From assembly GCA_934098485.1 (NCBI GenBank), contig CAKOOH010000003.1:94718-158717 (forward strand): a stretch of DNA of 64,000 bases, given 5' to 3'. A model generated the notes under the pieces. It was not told where the DNA came from. It saw only the letters and a list, made by a program, of their open reading frames with translations, and did not search any database. The stretch is from an uncultured Bacilli bacterium. Its GTDB lineage: Bacteria > Bacillota_I > Bacilli_A > RF39 > UBA660. This document shows positions 18,007 through 27,204 of this stretch, one piece after another (the stretch's first letter is position 1; each line of letters begins with the position of its first letter). The translations under genes were made by a program, and so were the position numbers.

Positions 18007-18756
18007 ATGGAATTTATAAAATATTATAAAAAATATATTATAGGCGGATTAGGTATTCTTTTAGTTTTTAGTGCGGCTTTTTATTTTTATTTTAAAGAAG
18101 AAAAAAGTGTTACTTCCATTAAAAATGACGATTTTATATTATCTGATAATAGTAATTTGACTAAAGAGCAAAATCAAGAAACCAAAGAAAATATCATTTA
18201 TGTCGATGTAAAAGGTGCCGTTAAAAAGCCTGGCGTCTATGAACTTACTACTAATGATAAAATTATTGATGCGATTAACAAAGCAGGTGGAATTAAGAAT
18301 ACTGGTACAACTGAAAATATTAATCTAAGTAAAAAATTAACTAATGAAATGGTTATTTATATATTTACTAAAAAAGAACTAACAAAAAATGAAAAGCCAA
18401 ATGTCGTAGCAAGTGAGCCATGTAAATGCGAAACTATTGTAGTTGATAATTGTGCTAGTAAAGAAGAAAATACTATTTCTAATGATGAAAAAAATGCTAA
18501 CACAATTACTAATTCCTCTGATGACAATTCAAATAATAGTAATTCTTCTGCTACTAACGAAACTAAAAAAATAAATATTAATAAGGCTACTAAAGATGAA
18601 TTAACAACTATTAAAGGTATTGGCGCATCTAAAGCTGAAAATATAATCAAATATAGAGATGAAAATGGACCTTTTAAACAAATAGAAGATATTACCAAAG
18701 TAAGTGGTTTAGGTGAATCCATTTTTAATAAAATTAAAGAATTTATTACAGTCTAA
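18007..18756 (+). CDS. comEA: Competence protein ComEA (DNA receptor)
   Basis: A 249-residue membrane-anchored DNA-binding protein. A transmembrane segment lies at about residues 9-27. It is followed by an SLBB-type domain (IIYVDVKGAVKKPGVYEL), a long Asn/Ser/Thr linker, and a C-terminal double helix-hairpin-helix (KININKATKDELTTIKGIG and VSGLGESIFNKI) that binds double-stranded DNA. The ATG at 18007 is chosen from AAAGGAG at 17995-18001. It overlaps comEC, so both belong to a DNA-uptake operon. Confidence 0.93.
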   Translation: MEFIKYYKKYIIGGLGILLVFSAAFYFYFKEEKSVTSIKNDDFILSDNSNLTKEQNQETKENIIYVDVKGAVKKPGVYELTTNDKIIDAINKAGGIKNTGTTENINLSKKLTNEMVIYIFTKKELTKNEKPNVVASEPCKCETIVVDNCASKEENTISNDEKNANTITNSSDDNSNNSNSSATNETKKININKATKDELTTIKGIGASKAENIIKYRDENGPFKQIEDITKVSGLGESIFNKIKEFITV

Positions 18757-20740
18757 TATTTTTTATTTTTTTCTTCTTATTTTTATAATTTGCTTTATTT
18801 TAATTAATTATTTCTTAGTGCCAAATAAAAGCAAAATAAATAGTGAAGAAAATATTAAAGGTACTATTACCAATATTAAAATTAAAGATGATAAAGTGCA
18901 TCTTACTTTAAAAATAAACCGTAAAGAAAATTTAATTGTATACCTAAAAGATTATGGAAATTTTAATTTTCAACTAGGAATGAAACTTAATGTTTCTGGA
19001 AAGTTAAATATTCCCAGTAAAAACACCATTTTTAATTGTTTTAATTATCAAAAATATTTATATCATCATCATATTTTTTATACACTTACGGATAGTAAAT
19101 TTGAAGTTATTAATGATGAAATAAATTTTATATATAAGATAAAAAATTATATAATTAAAAGAAGTAATAATTCTAAAAATAAAGGCTATCTCAAAGCATT
19201 TATTATTGGTGATAAAAATGAATTAGAATCATATAAAACTTACACTAAAAATGGCGTAAGTCATCTTTTTGCTCTAAGTGGAATGCATATTAGTTTATTA
19301 TCTGGAATTTTACTTTTTCTTTTAAAGAAAAATAGTAAAGCTAATTTAATTGTAATCTTATTTTTAATAGTTTATTCTTTTATAACTAATTATTCGGCCA
19401 GTTTAAATCGCAGTATAGTTCTTTTCATACTATTAAAAATTAATAAGAAATTAGATTTAAATATATCCACTTTAAAAGTATTATATCTAACTATGTTTTT
19501 CTTAATTTTAAGTAATTATTTAATTATTTTTGATATAGGTTTTATTTATTCTTGTAGTGTTTCTTTTGGACTTATCTATAGTAGAAAATTTTATAAAAAT
19601 AATTATATATATAATCTTTTTGTTACAAGTATCATGGCCTTTTTATTTAGTTTGCCAATAACGTTATCAAACAATTATGAGATAAATCTATTATCTATAG
19701 TAAGTAATTTAATTATCGTCCCTTTAGTTAGTGTTATTATTTATCCGTTATCATTATTGGTTTTTATTTTTCCTTTTTTAGACGTAATTTTAACTATCTT
19801 TATAAGTATTTTAGAATTTATAAATAATTTATTAAGTTTTATACATCTTAATTTAATTATTTGTAAAATACCTATATATTTATATCTTATTTATTACACA
19901 TTTCTTATTTTATTTATAAATACTAATAAAACCAAATATTTGTTATTTAATATTTTATTTATTGCCATATTAAAAATTATACCTTTATTTTCTCATACCT
20001 TATATGTTGATTATTTAGATGTTGGTCAAGGAGATAGTGCCTTATTATCATTTAAAAATAAAGCTGTATTAATCGATACTGGTGGCCAAAGAAACTATAA
20101 TGTTAGTAACAATACAATGGTATTTTTAAAAAGTAAAGGAATTAGTAAATTATCTTATTTAGTTCTAACACATGGTGATTTTGATCATATGGGCGATGCC
20201 ATTAATTTAATAAATAATTTTAAAGTAGAGAAAGTTATATTTAATTGTGGAGAATTTAATGATTTAGAAAAAGAATTAATAAAAGTATTAAATAAGAAAC
20301 ATATTAAATATTATTCTTGTATTAAAGAATTGAATATAGATAATAACAAATTATATTTTTTACAGACAAAAGAATATGATAATGAAAATGATAATTCAAA
20401 TGTTATTTATACTGAATTAAATGGATACAAATTTATGTTTATGGGAGACGCTGGAGTAGAAAAAGAGAAAGACATATTAAATAAATATAATATATCTGGT
20501 ATTGATGTATTAAAAGTTGGACACCATGGAAGTAAAACAAGTAGTAGTAAAGAATTTATAAATGAAATAAATCCAAATTATTCCATTATTAGTGTTGGCA
20601 AAAACAACAGATATGGTCATCCCAATAAAGAAGTATTAAATAATTTGAGTGATTCAAAAATATATAGGACAGATCAAGATGGTAGTGTTATGTTTAAGAT
20701 TAAAAATAATAAATTAAAAATTGAGACATGTAGCCCGTAG
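18713..20740 (+). CDS. comEC: DNA uptake channel ComEC/Rec2
   Basis: A 675-residue polytopic membrane protein. The N-terminal part has two membrane helices flanking an OB-like loop. The central ComEC domain contains HLFALSGMHISLLSG. The C-terminus is a metallo-beta-lactamase-fold domain with VDYLDVGQGDSALL, LTHGDFDHMGD and KVGHHGSKTSS. It transports single-stranded DNA into the cell. The GTG start at 18713 inside comEA is the best available but has only a weak Shine-Dalgarno. The competence ATPase and pilus genes are not in this window. Confidence 0.92.
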   Translation: MNPFLIKLKNLLQSNIFYFFLLIFIICFILINYFLVPNKSKINSEENIKGTITNIKIKDDKVHLTLKINRKENLIVYLKDYGNFNFQLGMKLNVSGKLNIPSKNTIFNCFNYQKYLYHHHIFYTLTDSKFEVINDEINFIYKIKNYIIKRSNNSKNKGYLKAFIIGDKNELESYKTYTKNGVSHLFALSGMHISLLSGILLFLLKKNSKANLIVILFLIVYSFITNYSASLNRSIVLFILLKINKKLDLNISTLKVLYLTMFFLILSNYLIIFDIGFIYSCSVSFGLIYSRKFYKNNYIYNLFVTSIMAFLFSLPITLSNNYEINLLSIVSNLIIVPLVSVIIYPLSLLVFIFPFLDVILTIFISILEFINNLLSFIHLNLIICKIPIYLYLIYYTFLILFINTNKTKYLLFNILFIAILKIIPLFSHTLYVDYLDVGQGDSALLSFKNKAVLIDTGGQRNYNVSNNTMVFLKSKGISKLSYLVLTHGDFDHMGDAINLINNFKVEKVIFNCGEFNDLEKELIKVLNKKHIKYYSCIKELNIDNNKLYFLQTKEYDNENDNSNVIYTELNGYKFMFMGDAGVEKEKDILNKYNISGIDVLKVGHHGSKTSSSKEFINEINPNYSIISVGKNNRYGHPNKEVLNNLSDSKIYRTDQDGSVMFKIKNNKLKIETCSP

Positions 20741-20752
20741 AAAGGAGTAGAT

Positions 20753-21643
20753 ATGAATTATTACAATGAGATAAAAAACAAATTAATTGATAATGAAATA
20801 TATTCAAAAGTAAAAGATTATTCAAAGGAAAGACATAAAGTTATTACATATTTTGAGGTTGGTAAATTGTTGGACGAAGCGGGTAGTAAGTATGGAGATA
20901 ATATTTTAAATGATTATTCAAATAGACTGGCTGTTGAGTTTGGGAAAAAGTATAATGAGAGAACATTGAGACGTATTAGACAATATTATAGAATATTTAA
21001 AGATGAAAAACGGTCGCCACTGGCGACCAAATTGTCTTGGAGCCATTATTCTGAATTATTATCTATTAAAGATGAAAATGAATTGATATATTATATTAAT
21101 ATTGCATATGAAAGAAATTTATCTAAAAGAGAATTAAGAGAAATAATTAGAAACAAGGAATATGAAAGATTACCTAATGAAACTAAAAACAAATTAATAC
21201 TTGCTGATGAAATTGAAGTGAAAGATTTAGTCCCTAATCCTATAATAATTAGAAATATAAATAATATTGAAATAGTTACAGAGAAAGTATTACATAATTT
21301 AATATTGGAAGATATAGAATCATTTATGAGAGAAATTGGTAATTCATTTAGTTTTATAGGTAGTGAATATAAAATAAAAATAGGTGATAGAAATCATTAT
21401 ATAGATTTGTTATTATTTAATATAAAGTTTAATTGCTATGTAGTAATTGAATTAAAAGTTACCCAATTTAAAGTTGAATATATTTCACAGGTTCAAAAGT
21501 ATATGAATTATATAGATAAAAACATAAAAGAAATAAGTAACAATAATACAATGGGAATATTAATATGCAAAAGAGAGAATAAATTTGTTATAGAATATTG
21601 TTCAGATGATAGAATTGCTATTAGAGAATATGAATTAGTATGA
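20753..21643 (+). CDS. YhcG-type PD-(D/E)XK nuclease (DUF1016)
   Basis: A 296-residue protein with a DUF1016 N-terminal helical domain (YFEVGKLLDEAG, LSWSHYSELLSI) and a C-terminal PD-(D/E)XK nuclease domain with HYIDLLLFN (Asp) and VVIELKVTQFKVEY (ELK). This family is widespread in mobile and defence-associated regions and has been linked to restriction. It starts 13 bases after comEC with a GAAAGGAG site, so it may be read from the competence operon. The DNA contains a CGGTCGCCACTGGCGACC palindrome near 21011. Function here is unknown. Confidence 0.85.
   Translation: MNYYNEIKNKLIDNEIYSKVKDYSKERHKVITYFEVGKLLDEAGSKYGDNILNDYSNRLAVEFGKKYNERTLRRIRQYYRIFKDEKRSPLATKLSWSHYSELLSIKDENELIYYINIAYERNLSKRELREIIRNKEYERLPNETKNKLILADEIEVKDLVPNPIIIRNINNIEIVTEKVLHNLILEDIESFMREIGNSFSFIGSEYKIKIGDRNHYIDLLLFNIKFNCYVVIELKVTQFKVEYISQVQKYMNYIDKNIKEISNNNTMGILICKRENKFVIEYCSDDRIAIREYELV
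21011..21028 (+). repeat. GC-rich inverted repeat inside the YhcG gene
   Basis: The bases GGTCGCCA and TGGCGACC flank CT inside coding sequence (ERSPLATKLSW region). In this AT-rich gene the palindrome stands out. The Ser-Pro-Leu-Ala-Thr segment is commonly preserved in DUF1016 relatives, so it may simply be coding constraint. Confidence 0.5.
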
Positions 21644-21852
21644 TATAATAGAAAACTTTGAAAATGTAATAAATAAATCTATAATTTCATGTAAAAATTC
21701 AAATGTAAATGTTCGTGAACAATTTCCAACGTTGGCAAATTGTCAAAAAGATCTATTAATGTAGTTGTTCAAATGAGTGATTATTAAGCCGTCTGCAAGA
21801 GTACATAAAACCATATTTTAGCGCTTATATTTTGTAGGAAAGGATAATTAAA

Positions 21853-22677
21853 ATGAATGAAATAAAAGAATATAATGAAAAAGTATTTGAAGATATTAAA
21901 CATATAGATGAAAATAAAAATGAATATTGGTTATCAAGAGAATTAATGCCATTACTTGAATATACATTATGGCAAAATTTTCATAGAAAAATAAAAGTAG
22001 CAATGGAAAATTGTATAAATAGTAATTTTGACATTTCAGACCATTTTATTGACGTTAATAAAATGGTTGATATTGGATCAAATACAAAAAGAAAAGTTTT
22101 GGATTATAAACTATCTAGATATGCCTGCTATTTAATAGTACTTAATTGTGATCCAAGGAAAAAAGTAATTTCTTTGGCTAAAACTTACTTTGCAATTCAA
22201 ACAAGAAAACAGGAACTATCTGAAAAAGAGTATAATAAACTATCCGAAGATGAGAAAAGATTATATAGAAGAAATCAAGCAAGAAAAGGTAATTATAATT
22301 TAAATAAAACAGCAGTTAATAGTGGAGTAAAAGATTTATCTAGATTTCATAATGCTGGATATAAAGGATTATATAATGGTGAAACAGCAGATGATATATT
22401 TAAAAGGAAAAAATTAAGATATAGAGAAGATATATTAGATAATATGGGAAGTGAAGAACTTGCAGATAATATATTTAGGATTGCTCAAACAGATGCCAAA
22501 TTAAAAAGAGATAATGTTGATAATGAATATACTGCAAACTCTGTTCATTATGAAGTAGGTAGAGAGATTAGAAATAGTATTAAAAGATTAGGTGGAACAA
22601 TGCCGGAAGATTTACCAACTCCAGAAAAAAGTTTAAAAGAAATAGAAAAAGAAACTAAATGTAAAGTTATTAAGTAA
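21853..22677 (+). CDS. DinD-like DNA-damage-inducible protein
   Basis: A 274-residue DinD family protein: EYWLSRELMPLLEYTLWQNF near the N-terminus, LSRYACYLIVLNCDPRKKVI, then YFAIQTRKQEL, and a C-terminal helical region with GREIRNSIKRLGGTMPEDLPT. In E. coli DinD is SOS-induced and inhibits RecA activity; that this holds here is inference. It follows a 209-base gap after the YhcG gene and has GGAAAGG as Shine-Dalgarno. No clear Gram-positive LexA box was found upstream. Confidence 0.85.
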   Translation: MNEIKEYNEKVFEDIKHIDENKNEYWLSRELMPLLEYTLWQNFHRKIKVAMENCINSNFDISDHFIDVNKMVDIGSNTKRKVLDYKLSRYACYLIVLNCDPRKKVISLAKTYFAIQTRKQELSEKEYNKLSEDEKRLYRRNQARKGNYNLNKTAVNSGVKDLSRFHNAGYKGLYNGETADDIFKRKKLRYREDILDNMGSEELADNIFRIAQTDAKLKRDNVDNEYTANSVHYEVGREIRNSIKRLGGTMPEDLPTPEKSLKEIEKETKCKVIK

Positions 22678-22770
22678 AAATCAGAAAATCCCCAATATTA
22701 TGCTAAAATGTATGTAAGAAGCGTAAAGACAACAAAGTGAAAATAAGAACTATCTAAAAAAGGAGATAAT

Positions 22771-23229
22771 ATGATTGTACAAGTAAAAGATGATAATTTA
22801 GCAGAAAAATGTGATGAATTACTTACAAAATTAATAGAAGATGAAAGAAAGTACAATAATAAAATAAATGAATTCTTTATTGTCGTGGATTATTTTAAAA
22901 ATGTCATAAATGATGATAATAATATTCTCCTTTGCTATAAAATAGATGAAAACGTCGTAGGATATATATTTTTTAAATATATAAATAACATTGACGGAGT
23001 AGGTTATTTAATAGATGGATTATTTGTTGAAGAAGCGTACCGAAATAAAGGTATTGCCAAGTCATTAATTAGTGAAGGATTAAAAAGAATAGATAGTATT
23101 AAAAAAGATTTTATAGAAATAAAAGTAATGGCAAATAATAAAATTGCTATGAAATTATATGAATCGTTTGGTTTTGAAATATTTAGTATTAAACTAAGAA
23201 AAAAATTAAGTAGTAGAGGGGAACATTAA
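22771..23229 (+). CDS. GNAT family N-acetyltransferase
   Basis: A 152-residue GNAT enzyme. Motif A (acetyl-CoA pyrophosphate loop) is YRNKGIAKSLISEGLKR, preceded by the beta-4 strand YLIDGLFVEEA, and motif B ends with KLYESFGFEIFSI. The substrate is not predictable. It is separated from the next gene by a single base, so the two are probably an operon. It starts after AAAAGGAG. Confidence 0.85.
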   Translation: MIVQVKDDNLAEKCDELLTKLIEDERKYNNKINEFFIVVDYFKNVINDDNNILLCYKIDENVVGYIFFKYINNIDGVGYLIDGLFVEEAYRNKGIAKSLISEGLKRIDSIKKDFIEIKVMANNKIAMKLYESFGFEIFSIKLRKKLSSRGEH

Positions 23230-23230
23230 A

Positions 23231-24049
23231 ATGATAATTAAAGGTGCTAATCTAGGAGAAGTATCTGCTGAACTAAAAAATCTATCCGATTATTCTTGGA
23301 CAGATGATGAAAGATTAAAGCAAATAATAAAAAAGATAGAAAACTTATATTTAAATAGTCAATCGCAGTCAAAGAATTATCCTATTAATCCATTATCAAT
23401 TGACTCAGATGGGAATGTAATTTTAAAAGAACATGCTGTATATCATAGATGTTCAAATTCTTTAGAATCCCTAAAAACAATTTCTGAGCATGGTATTTTA
23501 GCAAGTGAATGGTTTGGCACTTTAGAAAGTGAAAGAGAAGGCTGCTTTTGTGCATTTATTACCAGAATGAAAGGAGCAAACTTTCCTTTTAAAGGTGCAC
23601 TTGGTGAAGATGATCGAAGTGCTTTAAATATAGGAAAAAATGTTAATTTATTTTTTGATGATGATAATTATCTGTTTAAATGTTTGCTTCATTTAGATTA
23701 TTTTGAGTTTGCTCATCAAAAACGAGTAAACCCTAATTACCGTGAATTATATAGCAAAGACGAATTAGAAATATTAGAAGAACTTATTGAGCCTCTATCA
23801 CCATCTGGTAAAGATATGCGAAAAGATTACGATTTTAAAACTAATTATTGGTCTGCTATCCCTGGAGGAATACCATCTGCATTTATTAATGGTATATGTA
23901 TAAAAAATAATAACTATACTAAAGAAGAATTAGATGAAATTAGCGCGCTATTTCCCCATGCTGTAATTTTTGATGCCAATAAAAAAGTATTAAGATATCC
24001 TTTTATTAAAAGTAGTGAAAAAACGGTGCTTACTGATTATAAAATATAA
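23231..24049 (+). CDS. Unknown protein, possible ADP-ribosyltransferase-like fold
   Basis: A 272-residue soluble protein of no recognised family. Around residues 72-97 it reads VYHRCSNSLESLKTISEHGI, then LASEWFG. This His-x-x-Ser/Thr, then Leu-x-x-Ile-x-x-x-Gly-Ile spacing resembles the first active-site region of DarT-like and RNA 2'-phosphotransferase-like ADP-ribosyltransferases. Further clues (a later Tyr/Glu pair) cannot be placed by eye. It is coupled to the GNAT gene before it. The fold assignment is inference with low confidence. Confidence 0.5.
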   Translation: MIIKGANLGEVSAELKNLSDYSWTDDERLKQIIKKIENLYLNSQSQSKNYPINPLSIDSDGNVILKEHAVYHRCSNSLESLKTISEHGILASEWFGTLESEREGCFCAFITRMKGANFPFKGALGEDDRSALNIGKNVNLFFDDDNYLFKCLLHLDYFEFAHQKRVNPNYRELYSKDELEILEELIEPLSPSGKDMRKDYDFKTNYWSAIPGGIPSAFINGICIKNNNYTKEELDEISALFPHAVIFDANKKVLRYPFIKSSEKTVLTDYKI

Positions 24050-24163
24050 TAAAAATATAAAGTAGGCAAAATTACTATACTTAAATCGAAAAAAATCCAT
24101 ATTATATAATGTACACTATTTAGTGTTTAAATAGATAAACATAATTATTAATTATGTTGCCGG

Positions 24164-24189
24164 AAGGAAAGCAATTTCCTTTCTTTTTA
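24164..24189 (+). terminator. Terminator before pepC
   Basis: Stem AAGGAAA/TTTCCTT (24164-24170 with 24175-24181, loop GCAA) then a T-rich stretch. It lies 115 bases after the ART-like gene and just before the pepC promoter. Confidence 0.65.
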
Positions 24190-24200
24190 TTATTAATAGA

Positions 24201-24209
24201 TGATATAAT
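24201..24209 (+). promoter_or_regulatory. Extended -10 promoter for pepC
   Basis: TGATATAAT is a perfect extended -10 (TGn then TATAAT), 24 bases before the pepC ATG. The upstream region is T-rich and has no clear -35, which fits an extended -10 promoter. Confidence 0.6.
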
Positions 24210-24232
24210 ACTAGAGAAGAAAGAAGGTAAAT

Positions 24233-25516
24233 ATGATTACACCAGAATATTTAGAAAAATTAGAAAAAGAATATCAAAAAGACAGCCGTAATAAAATAAA
24301 GAGAAAGATTGTTAACAAAGTTCCTTTAATTGATTTAGTTACTGATGAAACAACAACAAAAAATGCTGAATTTAGTATTAATATTAAAACTCATGGTATT
24401 ACTGATCAAAAAGCTACTGGTCGCTGCTGGGCATTTGCTGCTTTAAACATTTTACGTGAAAAAGTAATAGAAAAGTGTAACTTAAGTAGTTTTGAGTTAT
24501 CTGGTAGTTTTATTGCCTATTACGATAAGATAGAAAGATTAAATACTATTTTTGATAATATCATTAAATTAGTTGATGAAGGTAAAGACGATTATGACCG
24601 CATGCTTTCTCAAATATTAAGCGGATTAAGTGATGGTGGTAACTTCGCTTATTTTGCTAATTTAGTAAATAAATATGGTGTCATTCCAATGAGTGTATAT
24701 CCAGATTCTTACGCTGCTTCAAATACTTATGAAGTAAATCAAATCCTAAATAGAATCATTCGCAAATTTTATTTAGAATATATAAAAGTCAAAGATAAAA
24801 CGTTAAAAGAAAAATATTTAGAATATGTTTATAATGTGGTTTCAACTATTTATGGTATTCCACCTAAAAATTTTGACTTTGAATACACTGATTCTAAAGG
24901 CAAATATCATATTGACTCTAACTTAACTCCATTAGAATTTTATAAAAAATATATCAATATCGATTTACAAAATGATTATGTTGAATTATCAAGTTATCAA
25001 GATAAACTATATTCTTATAATCATGTATATTCATTTGAAGAATTATTAAAAATATCAGAAAGTCCATCTTCATCTTGTTTAAATTTAAAATATGATGCTA
25101 TGTATAAAGCAGTACTAAAACAAATTAAAGCAAAAGAGCCTGTTTACTTTTATTCATCTACCACCGCTAAACGAATCGATGGAGTATGGGTTGATACTAT
25201 GAAAAGTTATGGTGATTTATTTGATATTGATTTAACTTTAGATAACAATGACATATTAAAATCTATAGGAGTAACTGGCTGCCATGCTATGATTATTACG
25301 GGTGTTAATTTAGTTAATGGTAAACCAACAAAATGGAAAATAGAAAACAGTTGGGGAGGAACTCTTGGAAATCAAGGTTACTGGGTTGCAACTGATGACT
25401 GGTTACGTAAATATGTTTTTAAAGTTGTTATCAATAAAAAATATCTAACCGAAACTGAACTTTCTTATTTAGAAAAAGAGCCAATTAAAATCGATTACTA
25501 CGATACTAAGTTTTAA
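24233..25516 (+). CDS. pepC: Aminopeptidase C / bleomycin hydrolase (C1B)
   Basis: A 427-residue papain-fold cysteine aminopeptidase. The catalytic Cys is in KATGRCWAFAALNILRE, the His in GVTGCHAMIITGVN and the Asn in WKIENSWGGTLG. Length and motif order match the PepC family, a cytosolic hexamer whose C-terminal tail blocks the active site to leave only aminopeptidase activity. Single gene with its own promoter and terminator. Confidence 0.95.
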   Translation: MITPEYLEKLEKEYQKDSRNKIKRKIVNKVPLIDLVTDETTTKNAEFSINIKTHGITDQKATGRCWAFAALNILREKVIEKCNLSSFELSGSFIAYYDKIERLNTIFDNIIKLVDEGKDDYDRMLSQILSGLSDGGNFAYFANLVNKYGVIPMSVYPDSYAASNTYEVNQILNRIIRKFYLEYIKVKDKTLKEKYLEYVYNVVSTIYGIPPKNFDFEYTDSKGKYHIDSNLTPLEFYKKYINIDLQNDYVELSSYQDKLYSYNHVYSFEELLKISESPSSSCLNLKYDAMYKAVLKQIKAKEPVYFYSSTTAKRIDGVWVDTMKSYGDLFDIDLTLDNNDILKSIGVTGCHAMIITGVNLVNGKPTKWKIENSWGGTLGNQGYWVATDDWLRKYVFKVVINKKYLTETELSYLEKEPIKIDYYDTKF

Positions 25517-25539
25517 AGTAAGTATTAACTTGCTTTTTT
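25516..25539 (+). terminator. Terminator after pepC
   Basis: Eight-base-pair stem with one G-T wobble (25516-25523 with 25528-25535) followed by T run, overlapping the stop codon's last base. Confidence 0.7.
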
Positions 25540-25604
25540 CTTTTTCTATAAATATGATACAATAATGAAAATGAAAAAAATAACAATAATGAAAGGAATC
25601 TTTT

Positions 25605-26453
25605 ATGAAAACAGCACTAGTTTTAGAAGGTGGCGCTATGCGTGGTTTATATACTGCTGGCGTCTTAGATAAATTTTTAGAAGAAAATATAAAGTTTGAT
25701 GCAGTAATTGGCGTCTCTGCTGGAGCTCTTTTTGGCATTAATTACAAATCAAAACAACCAGGGCGCGCTCTTAGATATAATTTAAAATATGCTAAAAATA
25801 AAGATTACATTGGGTTTTCATCATTTATTCGTACCGGTAATGTTATGAATAAAGAATTTTGTTTTGATAAATTAGTAAATATTTATGATCCATTTGATTT
25901 TAAAACCTATCAAAATAATAAAACTTTATTTTATGCTACTGTTACTAATATAAAAACTGGCAAAGCTGAGTATCCTTTACTAACTGATTTAGCCAAAAAC
26001 AATGACATGGATTTTCTAAGAGCATCCGGATCTATGCCATTTTTATCTAAGCCAGTTAAAATTAATGATAATTACTATTTAGATGGCGCTCTTGCTGATT
26101 CTATTCCTATAAAAAAGATGGAAGAATTAGGATACAATAAAATTGTAGTTGTTTTAACAAGACCATCAGGATATGTCAAAAAACAAAAATTATCTCATTT
26201 AACCAAAATCAAATATCGTAAATATCCTCATTTAATAAACACTATAAATAGTAGATATCAAAAATACAATGACACAATTAAATATATCGAAAAAGAAGAA
26301 TCCCAAAACAAAATAGTTGTAATTAGACCAACTAAGGATTTACATGTTCATAGACTAGAAAAAAACTTAAATAAACTAGAAGATATTTATAATTTAGGTT
26401 ACCAAGATACCACCCTAAATATAGCTAAAATAAAAAAATATTTAACTAGATAA
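25605..26453 (+). CDS. Patatin-like phospholipase family protein
   Basis: A 282-residue patatin-like serine hydrolase. The oxyanion loop is LEGGAMRGLYTAGVLD, the nucleophile elbow is GVSAGAL (Gly-x-Ser-x-Gly), and the catalytic Asp is in YLDGALADSIP. Closest overall to the bacterial YjjU/RssA-type group. No signal peptide, so it acts in the cytosol or at the inner membrane face. Substrate unknown. Shine-Dalgarno GAAAGGA. Confidence 0.88.
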   Translation: MKTALVLEGGAMRGLYTAGVLDKFLEENIKFDAVIGVSAGALFGINYKSKQPGRALRYNLKYAKNKDYIGFSSFIRTGNVMNKEFCFDKLVNIYDPFDFKTYQNNKTLFYATVTNIKTGKAEYPLLTDLAKNNDMDFLRASGSMPFLSKPVKINDNYYLDGALADSIPIKKMEELGYNKIVVVLTRPSGYVKKQKLSHLTKIKYRKYPHLINTINSRYQKYNDTIKYIEKEESQNKIVVIRPTKDLHVHRLEKNLNKLEDIYNLGYQDTTLNIAKIKKYLTR

Positions 26454-26486
26454 ATGTCCTAACCAAAAAATCCTATTTCACATAAT

Positions 26487-26509
26487 ATACACTAGAAAGG
26501 AAAGTGTAT
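26487..26509 (+). promoter_or_regulatory. Hairpin holding the ribosome binding site in its loop
   Basis: ATACACT (26487-26493) and AGTGTAT (26503-26509) can pair, leaving AGAAAGGAA as the loop, so the Shine-Dalgarno of the following gene is displayed on a hairpin. This could stabilise the mRNA or present the site; it could also be chance. Confidence 0.4.
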
Positions 26510-26513
26510 TATT

Positions 26514-26819
26514 ATGTTTAGAGATAATCGCTGTATGGATAAAGACATGATGGATCAGAAAAATTATAAAGCAGGAGACATGGCTTATGGCTACGGACAA
26601 ATGCCTTATCCCGGAATAGAATGTGCACCTATTTACGAATGCCCATGTGAAAGAGTATGTCATCGTGAAATAAATCATATGGTAAGACATATTCAACCAA
26701 TTAATACTCGTATAATTAATCATCATGTATACCGCCATTCATATGAACCATGCTATACTTGCTGTGAAGAAAACGAAGTATGCAATGTATACGATCAAAA
26801 TCCTTGCTGTAATAAATAA
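26514..26819 (+). CDS. CotD-like, histidine/cysteine-rich small protein
   Basis: A 101-residue protein rich in Cys, His and Tyr. The core HMVRHIQPINTRIINHHVYRH resembles the histidine-rich core of the inner spore-coat protein CotD (VPHIHP...VNHHLYKH pattern). It ends with CYTCCEEN and NPCCNK, where cysteines could crosslink or bind metal. No signal peptide. If CotD-like, it is a spore or surface-layer component; no other coat gene is near. Monocistronic by appearance. Confidence 0.6.
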   Translation: MFRDNRCMDKDMMDQKNYKAGDMAYGYGQMPYPGIECAPIYECPCERVCHREINHMVRHIQPINTRIINHHVYRHSYEPCYTCCEENEVCNVYDQNPCCNK

Positions 26820-26907
26820 TTAATGTAAATTAATTGTCCATATTTTAATTAAAGTATGTTTAGTTTTATAATTTAGTTGTATATTAATATTGTAGGAGTG
26901 TGATACA

Positions 26908-27102
26908 ATGTTATATCCATCAATAGACAAAATATTAAATACAGTGGATTCTAAATATCGTTTAGTCCATATCATTGCTCAAAGAGCTAAACAAATGGAA
27001 GAAACTAAACATTACCAATTGCCTGAAAAAGAATATAAAAATAAAAAAGAATTAGGCAGAGCATTAGAAGAATTAGAAAAAGGCTTAATTAAATATAATT
27101 AA
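26908..27102 (+). CDS. rpoZ: RNA polymerase omega subunit
   Basis: A 64-residue omega with MLYPSIDKILNTVDSKYRLV, IIAQRAKQMEE and the C-terminal KELGRALEELEKGLI. Omega helps fold and assemble the beta-prime subunit. In many Bacilli rpoZ sits next to gmk; here it stands alone, between the CotD-like gene and an unknown gene. Shine-Dalgarno is GTAGGAGTG. Confidence 0.88.
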   Translation: MLYPSIDKILNTVDSKYRLVHIIAQRAKQMEETKHYQLPEKEYKNKKELGRALEELEKGLIKYN

Positions 27103-27204
27103 TTAATTCTTTTTTTATTTGCTGCAAAATTATAGATAATAGTTTATATTTATGTTAATCTATAACTAAGAAAAACATTAGATTATGTTCTGAGGTATGC
27201 AAAG

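Noticed and set aside
21700..21735. GTTCGTGAAC upstream of the DinD-like gene as a LexA/SOS box
   Set aside because: The Gram-positive box is of the form GAAC-N4-GTTC; here the halves are in the opposite order with only two bases between, so it is not a proper site.
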